Source of the DNA: Phycomyces blakesleeanus NRRL 1555(-)
Lineage: Eukaryota; Mucoromycota; Mucoromycetes; Mucorales; Phycomycetaceae
DNA: 64,000 nucleotides
Reading direction: 5' to 3'
NCBI RefSeq assembly: GCF_001638985.1
Contig: NW_017265138.1
Coordinates: 62,001-126,000 of the forward strand
Under the pieces are notes generated by a model. The model did not search any database. It saw only the letters and a program-made list of their open reading frames with translations, and had not been told where the DNA came from. Position numbers and translations under genes: made by a program. Shown here one piece after another: positions 23,590 through 35,629 of this stretch (position 1 is the stretch's first letter; every line of letters starts with the position of its first letter).

Positions 23590-23866
23590 CTTCATATTAA
23601 ATAAATATTTATAATAATCTCTTTGACAGGTATATCTGTCTGAGTTTATATATAATATTAGATATTAAAGTGTCTCAAATACAATATAATTGTCTTAACA
23701 ATCTTTAAGATATTATCTATAGTACTAACTATAATAATTATTAGTCTAATTACTTAATTGTTTATATATATTCTATATACTGACAAGATAATAGCTACTA
23801 AGTTATCTCAATATAAATATATTCTTATATGAGATAAATCCAATAGTTAAATATATAGATCACTAC
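23590..23866 (-). repeat. Family-3-like LTR fragment
   Basis: The stretch 23815-23862 (ATATTCTTATATGAGATAAATCC, then AGATCACTAC) parallels 23540-23589 in the previous element. The fragment ends at the point where the family-2 LTR at 23867 inserted, so that LTR is the younger of the two. Confidence 0.45.
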
Positions 23867-24269
23867 TGTTGTATCCAACATAATTGTAGATTTAAATTAA
23901 AAGTACAGGCACTCAATAAATATGTACATTAAGTTATCAACAACTAGTAACAATACTAAAAAATATACCTTCTCTTATATAAGAAAATTATATAAAGAAC
24001 ATACTAAGACAAATACTAAGACTCTAGTCAATAACACTAAAAACATAAGAACTAAATCATAGAAGATAATGGTAGAGAAACAGACATTACATAATATCAT
24101 CATATCATCACCAAGCTAAATATAATGTCTATATAAACACACAATACTAATAGCAATAGAACAGCATCTTCTTTCTAATTCTTTCACTTCTTCTAATAAA
24201 ACAAAGTCTCACCATACTCTTGTCTTCACTTGTTTTATTTTACATCTCATTTTTCTCACATATATAACA
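23867..24269 (+). mobile_element. Solo LTR, family 2, copy b (403 bp)
   Basis: Full-length match to 21129-21531, again 403 bp, from TGTTG to AACA. The flanks are ACTAC and ACTAT, a target duplication with one C/T difference. It ends 256 bp before the tRNA-Arg gene and appears to be nested in a family-3 fragment. Confidence 0.85.
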
Positions 24270-24525
24270 ACTATAAATATAATTAATTATAATTTATTAT
24301 CTAATAATATATAAGATATTATTATTAAAAACCCTAAAACTTATTTATAGTCTAGTATTCAATTTACATAAACTTATTAGAAAATATTGAAGTCTATTAT
24401 AAATGTTTTATATATTATTATAAAGTGATTTTTACAATAAAAATATAATCATAAATATCTGCATAGATGGAAACAATTTAAAATTGTACTATTTAGTTTT
24501 GTAACAAACCTTAAAATCATCAAGT

Positions 24526-24598
24526 GGGACTATGGCCCAATGGACAAGGCGTCTGACTACGAATCAGGAGATTCCAGGTTCGACCCCTGGTAGTCTCA
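24526..24598 (+). tRNA. tRNA-Arg (anticodon ACG)
   Basis: The acceptor stem GGGACTA pairs with TAGTCTC with one G-T wobble, and the discriminator base is A. The anticodon arm TCTGA-CTACGAA-TCAGG gives loop anticodon ACG, read as inosine-CG for CGN arginine codons. The T arm CCAGG-TTCGACC-CCTGG is perfect and serves as the B box. The gene is 73 nt with no intron; CCA is not encoded. A T4 run at about 24611 can end Pol III transcription. Several solo LTRs lie just upstream. Confidence 0.96.
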
Positions 24599-25552
24599 TC
24601 ACTTGCTTACTTTTAATATTTTTTAATAAAAATATAAAAAAATCTTATTTGAATTAAATATGTTTTTTTTTTTTTAATTCATTAGCAAAGAGCTTTTAAA
24701 AGACAATATGTTTTATTTTTGATTGGTGTGTAAGAACCAATATTGTTCATTTGATTTTTCTTTTCTTTTCTTTTAAAAAAAAATTTAAAAGGGGGCCGTG
24801 ATTATGCATCTTTATTTTATTTATTTTTGGATCTAATGACTCAATAAACAATTCATGCTCTACTTGTTTTGATTTCAAGTTTCAAGCTTCAATTACTTTG
24901 CTTTTTATAGTGAATATGAATGTTTTTTTAATACCATTATTATCAACTCTCTTTCTTCGGTTAACAATCATTAGGTAGTTATTTATGCAGCGCATCTTTT
25001 TAAGACCATAACAAACGAAACCAAAGAATACTAGTAATAGTAATAGTAGCAGTCAAGTCCTTTAATTAAAGTGAATCTATCAAATCTAGAAAAAAATAAT
25101 ATTTCTAGATCTTTTTTTTTTGTTCACTTTGATTTGATTGCATAATATATACAACTCCAATATATCAATAGTTTCTCTTGTGGATAATAATAGCCAAAGA
25201 AGAATCATTACTCGGACTAAAGAAATATCCTCTAAATCATCATTTCCATTTCTCTGCCTATTCTTCAATTGTAAAAATCGAGATCCTTAAATATCGACCA
25301 TGAACCTTTATGTGAAAAATAAAATAAAATAAAATAAAGATAAATCCAAGTATAAAAATAAAAATAAAAAGTTGAAAAATGAAAATGAAAATGAAAAAAA
25401 AAGTCAATGCCAATGTGACGCAAGCTATTTTTTTTTTCTTCTTTTTCGTTTCTACAAGCTTCCGTCACATAAAATATAAACTATATATATATATATATAT
25501 ATATTAATTTTTGTTATTATTATCTCGTCGCAGCTCTTTTACTTTCAACATT
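24599..25552. other. Intergenic between tRNA and bZIP gene
   Basis: AT-rich, with T and A runs, an AAAAT repeat near 25318-25375 and a TA run at 25482-25502 just upstream of the bZIP start. No gene is seen. The small minus-strand open frames at 25086-25468 are compositional. Confidence 0.5.
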
Positions 25553-27117
25553 ATGATCATTACTTCCAATCAACCACAACCACTTTATGAACCTGGACAG
25601 GGGATGGATGCCATTGACGAGTATATAACCGACAAAGGTCCCGATAGTTGTCTAGACAGTCATGATCCTTCTTCAGACAGTCAAGGTACCAACCAAACCA
25701 ATTAAATAAGAGAATTGTATAAATACATTCATCAAGCAATTATTCCAATTCCAATTCATTCATTCTTTATTTGTATTTATTACATTACATATATATTTTA
25801 AAAAAATCGCCACACAGACCAACATGAACCATACGAACAACTTGAATATGCATCAAGCTATCCACAATTACCACCACCACCACCACCGCTCCCACTAACC
25901 ACAAAATTAGATGAAGAACCAAATCCTTTCGAGCAAAGCTTTTCGACGCCAAAAACAAAACACTCTTCTGTACCTCTCCCGATACTTCCGCCTGCATCTT
26001 CCATTGTACATCCCAATGGTCCCGGAAAGGATGCAGCAAGTCAACTTGCGTGGGATTCCTTGCATTCAGGCTCACTTTCACCTTCAATGCTACAGGGACC
26101 AGCAAAAGGGACAGAAGAAACATCATATATGTCTTATCAGCAGCAGAATACACATCAACATAACACACAGACCGCAGGTAGATTTATATTTTCATTTAAA
26201 TTTATATTTAAGTGTAAATATTATTATTATAAAATATTTGTAAAGTACAAACACAAACACAAACACAAACATACACACACACATATATATATATATTATA
26301 AAAAAAAGTCTAATAGGAAAAGAGTTGTTTGCTAGAAACGCACGCATTGTACGTATCTGACACATACAGCACACGCAACCCTGTGAATGGCCGGAATGAT
26401 TGTCAAACGTCTTTTATTAATCACACAAAAGATAATCCTCCGTCATCTGTTCACCGTAGACGCAGCCATCCCGCCAAATCACCATATCATTCACCCAAAG
26501 CAAACGCAAGTGACTCCGAAAATGGCTCAGGAAATAAACTCGTAGCAGGCGAAGAAGAAAAGCGTAAACACTTTCTGGAACGGAATCGTCAAGGTAAAGT
26601 AAAGTAGATATAGTAAAGTCAGACGCACACGCACACGCATACAAAAACACACACACACCCGTATATATGTGTGCGTGTGCAAATATACACGTGGACTTTT
26701 ATGTAGTGCATGTGTGTATTGTACACATTAAATACAAGAAGCACACTGCTACTACTACTGCTTCTTCTTTTAGTTTTATCTACACAGTCAAATATTTATA
26801 TTTATATTGTCGTTGTTGTTTCTTCTTCTTCTATTAAAGCTGCTCTTAAATGCCGGCAACGTAAAAAGGAATGGTTGAAGGATTTACAGACTAAGGTGGA
26901 CTATCTTTCATCAGACAACGAGCAGCTGCAACTACAAAGTATCGCATTGAGAGAAGAACTCCTCAACCTAAAAACTCTATTGCTCAGTCATCGGGATTGC
27001 CCTATCAACCAAAGATCCACATTTGAAGCCATTCACCGACCATTGCCGACCCTTGCACCTCATCAACCACCATTGGATATCATCCAAACCATGCCACACT
27101 CACCACCGTCCAACTAG
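25553..27117 (+). CDS. ATF/CREB-type bZIP transcription factor
   Basis: Four exons, 25553-25685, 25818-26177, 26336-26593 and 26840-27117, join with all phases agreeing to give 342 residues. The N-terminal two thirds are disordered, rich in Pro, Ser and Gln, with a six-proline run. The basic region is split by the last intron: EEKRKHFLERNRQ then AALKCRQRKKEW (about residues 238-263). The N-x3-A-x2-C-R spacing is that of ATF/CREB bZIPs. Heptad leucines follow in DYLSSDNEQLQLQSIALREE. The family binds CRE-like sites as dimers, and in fungi the Atf1 type acts under stress MAP kinases. No obvious osmotic-stress (Aft1_OSA) domain could be identified, so the exact orthologue is open. The tail after the zipper is short and proline-rich. 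Confidence 0.9.
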
Positions 27118-27365
27118 CCAACCAACCAACCAACCAACCAACCAGAAAATCTGTCTATCTAACTAAAATAACCAACATATCCAAAAAAAAACATTTTCCT
27201 TTTTTTTTCTCTTTCTTTCTTGTCTACTAATAACCACTACCATTGTCATTGTCATTAACACTACCATTGCCATTAGCACTAACCACCTCTATTTCCTTCT
27301 ATCTGTCTTTTCGTATTCTATATTCTTCTTTTCTATTCTCTCTTTCTAATCATTACATAAATCTC
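27118..27365. other. Convergent 3' intergenic spacer
   Basis: Short spacer between the bZIP stop and the hydrolase stop. It holds an ACCA/CCAA repeat at about 27118-27142 and CATTGT/CATTAG repeats near 27240-27280. Both 3' untranslated regions must lie here. Confidence 0.5.
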
Positions 27366-28524
27366 TTATGGTTTCGCAAACGACTCTACTAGTCCGAGAA
27401 ACTCCTCGGGTTTTTCTGATTGCACTAAATGAATGAATGAAGATTAACAAAGGCACGCACACATACATGTTTTATAGGTTAGCTATAATATATGTATAAA
27501 TGCATACATACTATTACTACTACTATTATTTCTAAGAAAGAGACCTAAAAAAACAGCTTACACCAATGGCCTGCATCATGAATGGTCTCTACCCGACTCA
27601 AGGGAAACATACTCTTGATAGTTTTAGGGTTTTCAACAAATGCATTATAATAAGGACTCTTGTCGCCGGTTATAAAAAGGGTTGGGCCTTTGTAAAATAC
27701 ATTCAAGGGTTTTTCGAGCTGGAAGAGTTCTCTTTCGAGAGTATCATGGTTGCACTGAACCCTATAGACTCCTTCCCTGGTTCGCTTGATGTTTGTCATC
27801 AAGAATTGACGCATACTCTTATCAGGTATATAATCAAACATGATTGACTCGACCTCTTTCTGGGTCTGGGGCTCGATACGTTTGATTTCCTGCATTGCTT
27901 TAAAGTAAGGTACAAATTCGTCGTGTAAGCTGAGACGCATTGGCGAAACATCAATAACAATAAGTTTTGAAAGTGCGTCTGGGAAAAGTGTAGCAAATGT
28001 CATTGCAGTCTTTCCACCCCTTTTAATTTGTCATATACATATATATTTATTTATTAATAAACTTTTCCATCAATGATATATATTTGGGTAAGAAGAATTG
28101 GGTTGCTTACATTGAATGCCCAAGTATTATTGGCTGCTCAATCTTATTGTCTTTGATAAATGCTCGGACATCTTGTGCCATTGCTTCACAATTGTGATTA
28201 GTAGTGTGAGGACTATTTCCATGATTACGTGCATCCTATTTTTTTTTTTCAATTGTAGAGAATTATTAGTCATTGAATTTACAGAAAGGTTGTTCTTCTC
28301 TCTCCTTTTTTTTTACTCACAAGAGCATACACATTGCGTTCGGTGCGATTGGCAAGTTGTTTTCCAAGAGTCTTCCAGCTTTGTTTGGAACCTAGTAGAC
28401 CATGGCAGATGACAATTGGTGGGTTTGTCGATTTATTTGGAGTGTGTGTAAAGGCAAGTGAAACCGTGGAATAAGATCTGCAGTTTAACGATCGTGAGAA
28501 ATACGTTTTAACAAGAAATAACAT
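27366..28524 (-). CDS. ABHD11/Imo32/Eat1-like mitochondrial alpha/beta hydrolase
   Basis: Four exons, 28321-28524, 28111-28235, 27562-28019 and 27366-27424, give 281 residues. The N-terminus (MLFLVKTYFSRSLNCRSYST) is basic, Ser-rich and free of acids, so a mitochondrial presequence is likely. Family motifs: HGLLGSKQSW (oxyanion loop, about 41), DARNHGNSPH (about 69) and the nucleophile elbow GHSMGG with Ser109, interrupted by an intron inside the Met codon. A likely catalytic Asp lies in FITGDKSPY and the His in IHDAGHW. Relatives are human ABHD11 and yeast Imo32 and Eat1 (ethanol acetyltransferase/thioesterase); which activity this copy has cannot be told from sequence. The last exon is small but supplies the C-terminal helix (LQSEKPEEFLGLVESFAKP), and its donor GTAAGC is strong. 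It lies tail to tail with the bZIP gene. Confidence 0.9.
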
Positions 28525-30557
28525 TTATTTTTCGATGGATTATATATATATATATTATAAAATTTATAGATAAGGAAAGAGAGAGAGAGAGATTGGTAGT
28601 TGAATATAAAGAAATGTGGCGAGTAAGAGGAGTTTTGAGGCAGAAAGCCGGGGTTTTGTTTTGCGCCACAGACACACACATTCTTTGCCACTCTATTATC
28701 AAGGGGGAAAGAGGGAGGTAAAAGGCAAGAGGGGGAGAAAGGACTGGTGCTTAATTTCTACGTTACTTTATTTTATATAATACATAATCAAGTACATTGT
28801 TGCATATCTCAGCAATTACTTTTATTCAATTTCTTTTCTTACCAAAAACAAAATAAAATCAATAAGCTAAGCTTAAGCTAAGTTATACCAAGTTATGTGC
28901 TCAGCAATTAATCAGGGTTACTAAGAGGATTCAATTCAAGTGAGTAGAAATAACAAGAGAAGCCAAACTTGCATCTCGTACTCTCTTCATACTCCCCCTC
29001 CTTTTTTTCTTTAGTACACACGCAATTTTGTTACAATGGCACATCTCTGATCGATATGCCATTCAAACAAAACATGAGCAGACTAACAAGAGCGAAATAA
29101 AGAGCTAATCAATGGACTGATAGTGAAATATTTGACCCGATTTTCACAATAATTAAGCCTTGCTTACATATCATTATTATAATATCACATATATATATAT
29201 AAATTCTTGAAAATAATAGAAAAAATAATAAATAAATAAATAAATATGCAGTATAAGTGTTCGATTAATGTGTACAAATGTGGGCAATAAAAGTTATACA
29301 TATTTTGTAATACATGTAATACCTAAATAATGAAAACAGTCCAAGACATACATATATATATTTATATAAATAGATTAAAATGGATAAATAAATATAGTCA
29401 AGCCAAGCCATATTTTATATTTTATTAGTAATAAAAAGAAAAGCAATAAATAGAAAAATAACACGCTTTTGGAAATAGAAGAAGAAAGAGGTGGGAGATA
29501 TAGAAGATCAGGAAGACGAATAAAAGGCTAATAGGAATATTTTGTACTAAATAAGAAAAGAAAGAAGAAAATTTAAAGAAACAGTATAACTTATATAGCT
29601 ATCAAGCTATTAATTAAGGCAAGTACATTTTTTCCGGAATTTTTTGGTGCAAAAAAAAAAGATAAAAAAGATAAAAAATGGCTTGGTGCACCAATAATTT
29701 CTGGAAAGAGTGTATGTAATGATCATACGGGATCACCACACAAAGAATATAAGAAATCATTCGAATTTTGGCAAGGTTTCTTAAAAATCAACACCAGCTG
29801 TATACTGGAATCATAAAGTTCAAGAACTTTTATTTTTACGAATATTGATCACTCTGAAAACACTTTATTAAAAGAAACCGTGTCGTTGTTTGTAGTGAGG
29901 GTTATGTATTTAGGTTGCTTTAATGATTAGACGTTGTGGTTGGTAATGTTCATTTCTGATAGCAAGGTAGCGCACCCAAAACGAACATGAGGAAACGTAC
30001 TCTAATCATCATTTAGCATCTTTGGTATTTTATCCATTCCGATAAAGTCTTTCTTTAAGAATAATTTCGAGTATAGTCAATCGGTAAGAATATACCTGAG
30101 ACTTGTATAAATCTGTATCAGCTCTTCCTTGAGTTTTTATTTCATAACTGGCGTTATGCTAGCTATTTCTTCATTGCAAACGTCTGTCCAACCGATTCCT
30201 ATGGACTGGCAGAAAACTCTCTTCACCTTTGCTGTTTGATTCACAAACTAGCTTGAGATCAATGGTGTCTGTGGTTTTTATCATCCACGAGGGCACCACA
30301 AGCGCTGAGAACAGAATTTTCTAAACTTCTTTTAATCGTCTGCTTATCATTTTTTTGTTTCATTTTTGCCGGCATTGAATAATCATATCTGGTCCCTAAG
30401 AATTGATTCTGATTATCATTATATTAGAAAGACAGGATGAAATCAGAGATCATGTGATTTAGCCCTTCTAATCGGTCACGTGTTCTCTAATTTACTTGCT
30501 ATTTCTCACTAAAATAAAATGTAAAAACCTATACTACTTGGTAATTGTGTGCCGTAC
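28525..30557. other. Long intergenic region with a foldback and a possible coding remnant
   Basis: No intact gene is seen. An imperfect inverted repeat of about 24 bp lies at 29627-29650 and 29687-29710 (CCGGAATTTTTTGGTGCA against TGCACCAATAATTTCTGGA). At about 29990-30400 the minus strand has short protein-like pieces (for example SNSKGEESFLPVHRNRLDRR) broken by stops, which may be an old coding remnant. The rest is AT-rich. Confidence 0.4.
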
Positions 30558-30648
30558 ACTATTACCAGTAGGGAACAGTTACATAGAACTTAACGTAGCC
30601 CAATGGGCCCCCCCAAAGGGAGGGGGGAGCAAAGCTCCTAGTAATAGT
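30558..30648. repeat. GC-rich double-hairpin element bounded by an inverted repeat
   Basis: An 11-base inverted repeat (ACTATTACCAG and CTAGTAATAGT, one mismatch) bounds 91 bases. The right half has C7 and G6 runs that can form one hairpin (30608-30628), followed directly by GGAGC-AAA-GCTCC, a perfect second hairpin (30626-30638). The GC content is wholly unlike the surroundings. It could be a MITE, a structured RNA, or a mitochondrial-type double-hairpin element moved to the nucleus. Confidence 0.5.
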
Positions 30649-32041
30649 TAATACAAAGCCAGGATACAGAATATTCATAAATATTTTCTTTTGTACTTTG
30701 CAAAAAAAAATTAATAAGAGCAAAAGGGTAGAGTAGGGTAGGATGGGGATTACTTACCATTTGGGGCTTTCTAAGTTCTGGAGATATAAGTAAGTAAAAT
30801 AAAGAGAAAGAAAGCATGCGCATAATAAGACCGACAAATAGTAAAGTATCCAACAGGATTGTGTCAAAACTTAATACAAACATCTTATTATGGTCTTCTG
30901 CATAACTGGCTATTGATAAATACTTTTTTTTCTTCTTTTCTTTCAGGACACACCATTTTGCCCTGAAGGATTAGAAAAAAAAAACCGGGTCCCCGGACAG
31001 ATGGGTGTAATAAATTAGTCCGAGATAGAAAGGGCGTTTCAGTAAGATTGCTGAATAACTTTGGCGCATTTTAGGAATCAAGTAAACCAATAATAATAAA
31101 TAATAATAATAATAATAATTGAGTAACATATAGCTCCAAAATTGTTTCGTGTAGGGTCAAGATGTTAAGTCTTGCGTAACGTAAAGATGTTATAGTCTGG
31201 TTTTGTGAAGAGCACCTTGGATTTTATTTTGTGTACAATTTTTTTTTCTTTTGGCGTTGGTTGCTTGTGTTTTATTTTGTGCGCAAAATATGAAAAAAGC
31301 CAAAAAGAAAACATGTATTTATCAGGTTATCAAATAATCTACATTACATTACATTGCATTGCATTACATTACATTAGGTTGAAAATATGTATGTACAGAT
31401 ATTTAATATTAGCAGGACATATACACACATAGATACATATATGTATACAATATCATTATTTGTTCTTTAGGATAAAATGTGTAAAGAAGTAGTATATATA
31501 TACATATATATATATTTATATATGCTTGTGCTTGTGCTTGTGCTTGTGCTTGTGCTTGTGCTTGTATGTATTTACGTATGTATTTATATATCATAAATGG
31601 CGTGGGTTGTGTATAACAAAAGAGAAATAAAAAATAAATAAAAAAAAAACTGGTGCATATGAATTAAGAATGGTAATAAAAGAAGCAGAAGAAGAAGAGA
31701 AGAAGAGAAAATAAAATCGACTAACAAAATAAAATAAAAACAAAAAGAAAAGAAAGAATGTGGGTACATGATAAAGAGAGGTAGAGATAAAGAGAGATAG
31801 AGAGATAGAGAGATAGAGAGATATAGAGAGAGATTTACATACAGCAATAAGAAAAAAGAAAGTTAAAGAAGATAAAGAATATGTATACATGTGTTAAGAG
31901 TAACCAGACTCAAGACAAGCTATTCCAGTAGTACCAATAACACTAACACTAACACTGATACTAATACTAATACTAACAGTGATGGTAATTAAAATATATA
32001 AAAATAAAATAAAATTAAAATAATAAGGATAATATTTTCAT
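30649..32041. repeat. Intergenic region with CTTGTG, ATTAC and GATA-type repeats
   Basis: No gene is seen. The main features are an ATTAC/ATTGC tandem block at about 31340-31376, a CTTGTG hexamer repeated about seven times at 31524-31565, a GAGATA repeat at about 31784-31832 and ACTAAC/ACTAAT repeats near 31938-31977. Flanking open frames are translations of these repeats. Confidence 0.6.
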
Positions 32042-33319
32042 TCATGGCTTGATAATAGAATATCTCGTACTTCGCCTTAATGATTGTTCGGTTTCTGTAT
32101 CCATGTGTTCTGTATTGTCCGCACTTTCCGTTGTGTCCGGATTTTCCGTTGTGTCCGGATTTTCCGTTGTGTCCATTGGTTCTGATGTATCCTCGACCGC
32201 AATAGGTTTTGGTGTATCATCATTACCACCAATATTGTCGTCGTTTTTGGCTAGAATTGGTAGTATTTTTGTGTTTGGAATTGGAGATCGAATCACTGCC
32301 GTTCCAGTCGTTATTGCTGTTGGCTTTGGTTTGGCTGTGCGTGTGGAAGTGATTTCCTTCCAGACAAAACATGAGTTTCCCTCCAGCTGGGTCTTTGGCT
32401 TACGACCACGTTTCTTTTTCGGCATGTGCAGAACCGTGTCCATGTTGGCATTCGTAAATGCAGTGGCCATGTTTCCCTGTCCTTCGGCAGTGTAGGATGG
32501 CAAGAGAGCCGAAGTGTCGATGGGCTGCGCAGGTGCATTGACATCCCAGACAGTTGGCGTCATAAACGTCCAGCCACCTTCCCACGCAGGACCTCGAGTG
32601 CTTGGAGGCCGTCCACGTCGGCGTTTCAGCACAGGTTGTCCAGATGCATTAAACAGGATCTGAGTTGGTGCAAGTGGCGAATGAGATGAACATGACGAAG
32701 AGGATGGTGACAATGGCTCTTCTTCCTCCTCTTCATCGTCATCGTCGTCCTCATTTTCTTCATTCTGACGTTGTTGTTGATGAACTCTTTGTTGATTTTG
32801 ATTTTGATTTTGCTCTTGTGGTTGCGCTGGAGTTTGCGATTGTGATCTCGATCTCGATCTCGATCTCGATCTCGATCTCGATTGAGTTTGTAGTTGTGTT
32901 TGTGTTTGCGTTTGTGTTTGTGGGTGTAGTTGTAGTTGCAGTTGCAGTTGTGGTTGTGGTTGTGTTTGCGTCTGAACCTGTGGTTGCACTGCTGGTAAAG
33001 GTAGCGAAGTTGGAGCAGAAAATGAAAAGGATCGAAGGTTGCCACCACAGCCACTCAAACCGGATACCGGGCTTAGGAGCGGACTTGGGGTGCGCGAGTA
33101 AGAGTGGGTTCGACTATGGGCCCAAGTTGGAAGGTGCTGTGGAAGAGCTAGGGAAAGAGGTGACGAAGGACATCTGACAAGCGACTGTGGTGGATCGTGA
33201 CCTTGGAGTGGTGGTGAGGAAGATGAAGATCGGAGAGGTAGTGAACATGGCTGTGGAGAGAGTGAATCGATGGGTGAGAGCAGAGGAGAAACAAAGTAAG
33301 ACGATGCAGGTACAGGCAC

Positions 33320-33355
<36 letters not shown>

Positions 33356-33565
33356 TGATGATGATGTCTTTGGGCGAGGGACGGCGAGAGGTGAGTGGAG
33401 CGGAGATAGAGCTGGAGATGGTGCAAGGCGTGGCGAAGGAGGTGAGAAATTGAGAGTGGGTGGCGTATGCGTATGCGTATGCGTCGAGATAGTTGGTGGT
33501 GAAGATGATCGGAGAGACGTAAAGAGGTGTGAAATCGACGGCAGCGTCGGTTGATGATCAGTCAT
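32042..33565 (-). CDS. AT-hook protein with long low-complexity regions
   Basis: Single open frame; I place the start at the ATG at 33565 (MTDHQPTLPSISHLFTSL), giving 507 residues. The bases just before it read TTTACAG, a good acceptor, so a 5' UTR intron is likely and the longer open frame upstream is not coding. Two AT-hooks are visible: KRRRGRPPSTRG and KKKRGRKPKTQ, both near basic flanks in the C-terminal half. AT-hooks bind the minor groove of AT-rich DNA, which suits a very AT-rich genome. Upstream are Ser/Pro-rich stretches, a polyserine run, a Q/T region, a six-fold RS repeat from GATCTC codon repeats (32846-32881) and an acidic run. The C-terminus has a repeated DTTENP-type motif and ends RRSTRYSIIKP. 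The protein is probably nuclear. The open frame opposite (32665-33177) is a shadow. Confidence 0.72.
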
Positions 33566-35629
33566 CTGTAAATTAACCCAGAAAATGAAAATAAGATAAA
33601 AAAAAGAATAATAGATAAACAACAAAGAAAATAGAGAGAGAGAAAAGGGGGAAAAAAGAAGAAGAAAGGCAGGGAGAGAGAGTTAGAGAGGGAGGGATGA
33701 AGAGATGAGGGATGTAGAAGAGAGTGTGGCTGTGGAATAGAAAGAAAGAAAGAAAGAAGAACGAAAAAAAAATAGCTAAAGAAGTGGACACCCAAATGGG
33801 TTGATTCCAAGGTCAGGGAAGGGCAAAAAGAAACTTTGGAAGGATCCTAGATCCAATCGAATTACAGCAACGTTTCCTCTCATTCCCGTACTTCTTGAGG
33901 CCACTTTTAGTAAAATGTAGATCAAGTAAACACGTGTTGCAACAAGCTCAAAGTCCACATTGTGAAAATGTTAAATACTTCTTGTAAAGAAGCCAAAGTT
34001 AATAAGCACATGCACAATGAAGCTGATAAAACATTCTCGCTTGTTTTTTTTCTAGAAATTGGTCGCACACAAAAAATAATAAAAATCGCTTTTTATAAAA
34101 CCAAGGGTCGCTTTTTCGTAAAACCAAAAGTCGCAATTTCATAAAACGAGGATCGTAAAAAATTAAATCCTGGACGTACTTTTATAGACATTAGTCGTAC
34201 ATTTTTTTATATGAGAGGGAAAATGTAAAAAAAAGAGTCTAAGAAAAAACTACTCCAAGAAACACCTTGTCACCACAAATGCCTTGGCTGCTATCATACC
34301 AGGAAGGAAGGACATGTTTGTCCATGACAAAGGTCCAAGTGAGATCGCCAAATGGCGTGGATTGTGGAGACTACAACCAGAGCTTGCATGTGTTTGGAGG
34401 TGTAAGTATTGGCTCAAGTCATCGTGGTTAAGAGAGTGTTCATCCTTGCCAGCGACCAGCGCAGGCATAACTGAAAAAAAAATGATTACACTCCATACCA
34501 GTCGTTTTTTTTAGGGCAGTTGACTAGGAAGCAATCAGGGGGATATATTGCCGACCGATATATAGGGAACATGGCGTCGTCAAAAAAAATCGTCATTCCT
34601 TTGAAATACAAAAGATCGAGTAGTCAGGCGCTCCCACAGGGCCTTTCACCATACGGTGCCGAATGTCTTGAGGAATTTTTAAGCTTTCAGGAACGGATTA
34701 CATGCTACACAGGGAAGATTTGGTGTGAGTGTGTAGGTGTGACTGTATATAGCCCCGAAAGCCGGAGGTGGAGGTCTTGTACAGAGATTGGCTATGACGA
34801 TGACTTTAGTGAGGGGAGAGAGGTAAAGAGGGTCGAGCATAGAAATGTCTTCCGGTCGAGCCTTATTTTGTTTCTCCCATGTCCAGCCAATTCTTTGTTC
34901 GTATCGGGGAGTAAAAGAAAAAAAAAGCTACCTTGAGAAAGAGAAAGAATGCACCTTTGATAAAAAGGTTGGTGAGGTTAATAGAGGGAACTATAGTTAT
35001 ATCCGAAAATTGCCATGTCGAGGTAAGAGGAAAGCCAAGGAAGATGAAGGGGTGGAGACGAAAGTCTAAACCCAAAGAGGAGTGAACCAAGTGGGTATAT
35101 GCTATTTTATATTATAGACATACAAGGTGTATATATAAAGAAGTTATTTATTATAAATATTAATATATATATATATATGTATATAAAAAAAACAGAATAA
35201 TAAAAACCCAAATGAACAAAGAGAGAGAGAGAGAGAGCAAAATATGATGTATTTAATAAATAGCAAAGAAAAAACAGGAGGACAAATTGTGTGTGTGTGT
35301 GCGTATATCAATGGAGTGTAGTGAGTAGGTGAGTGACATTTGGAGGTGGTAATGGTGGTAGGGATATTGAGGTAAAGAAATGATAAAGGAAATTCTTTAG
35401 AGAAAATGCCTTTAACGTTTGGTATCTAATGACGATCAAAAGGTTAATAAAAGAAAAGAAACAGTGAATAATGTTACCACAGTACTAAGCACCATTCACT
35501 TATAAAAGTATGCTAATGATGATAATGATAATGATAATGACAATAAAAAAAAAGTCATAATCAAAATTGAATAGAACATGGAGAAAAAAACCATTCCTCT
35601 TTTTCTTCTTATTCTTTTTTTTTTTGGTT
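33566..35629. other. Region with coding-like but unidentified segments (34260-34940)
   Basis: At 33961-34200 there are three diverged copies of a short unit (TCGC or TCGT, a T run, then TAAAAC). From about 34265 the plus strand reads LVTTNALAAIIPGRKDMFVH, then AKWRGLWRLQPELACVWRCK, to a stop near 34514. A second frame at 34520-34936 reads SSKKIVIPLKYKRSSSQALP and ECLEEFLSFQERITCYTGKI. Base composition is less AT-rich here. These look like exons or fragments of an unknown gene or transposase, but I could not join them or name a family. The remainder (35090-35629) is AT-rich with TA and GA repeats. Confidence 0.35.

Noticed and set aside
32665..33177. 170-residue plus-strand open frame opposite the AT-hook gene
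   Set aside because: It reads repeat sequence (FDFDFA, SISISI, VVVFVFAF) on the opposite strand of coding microsatellites.
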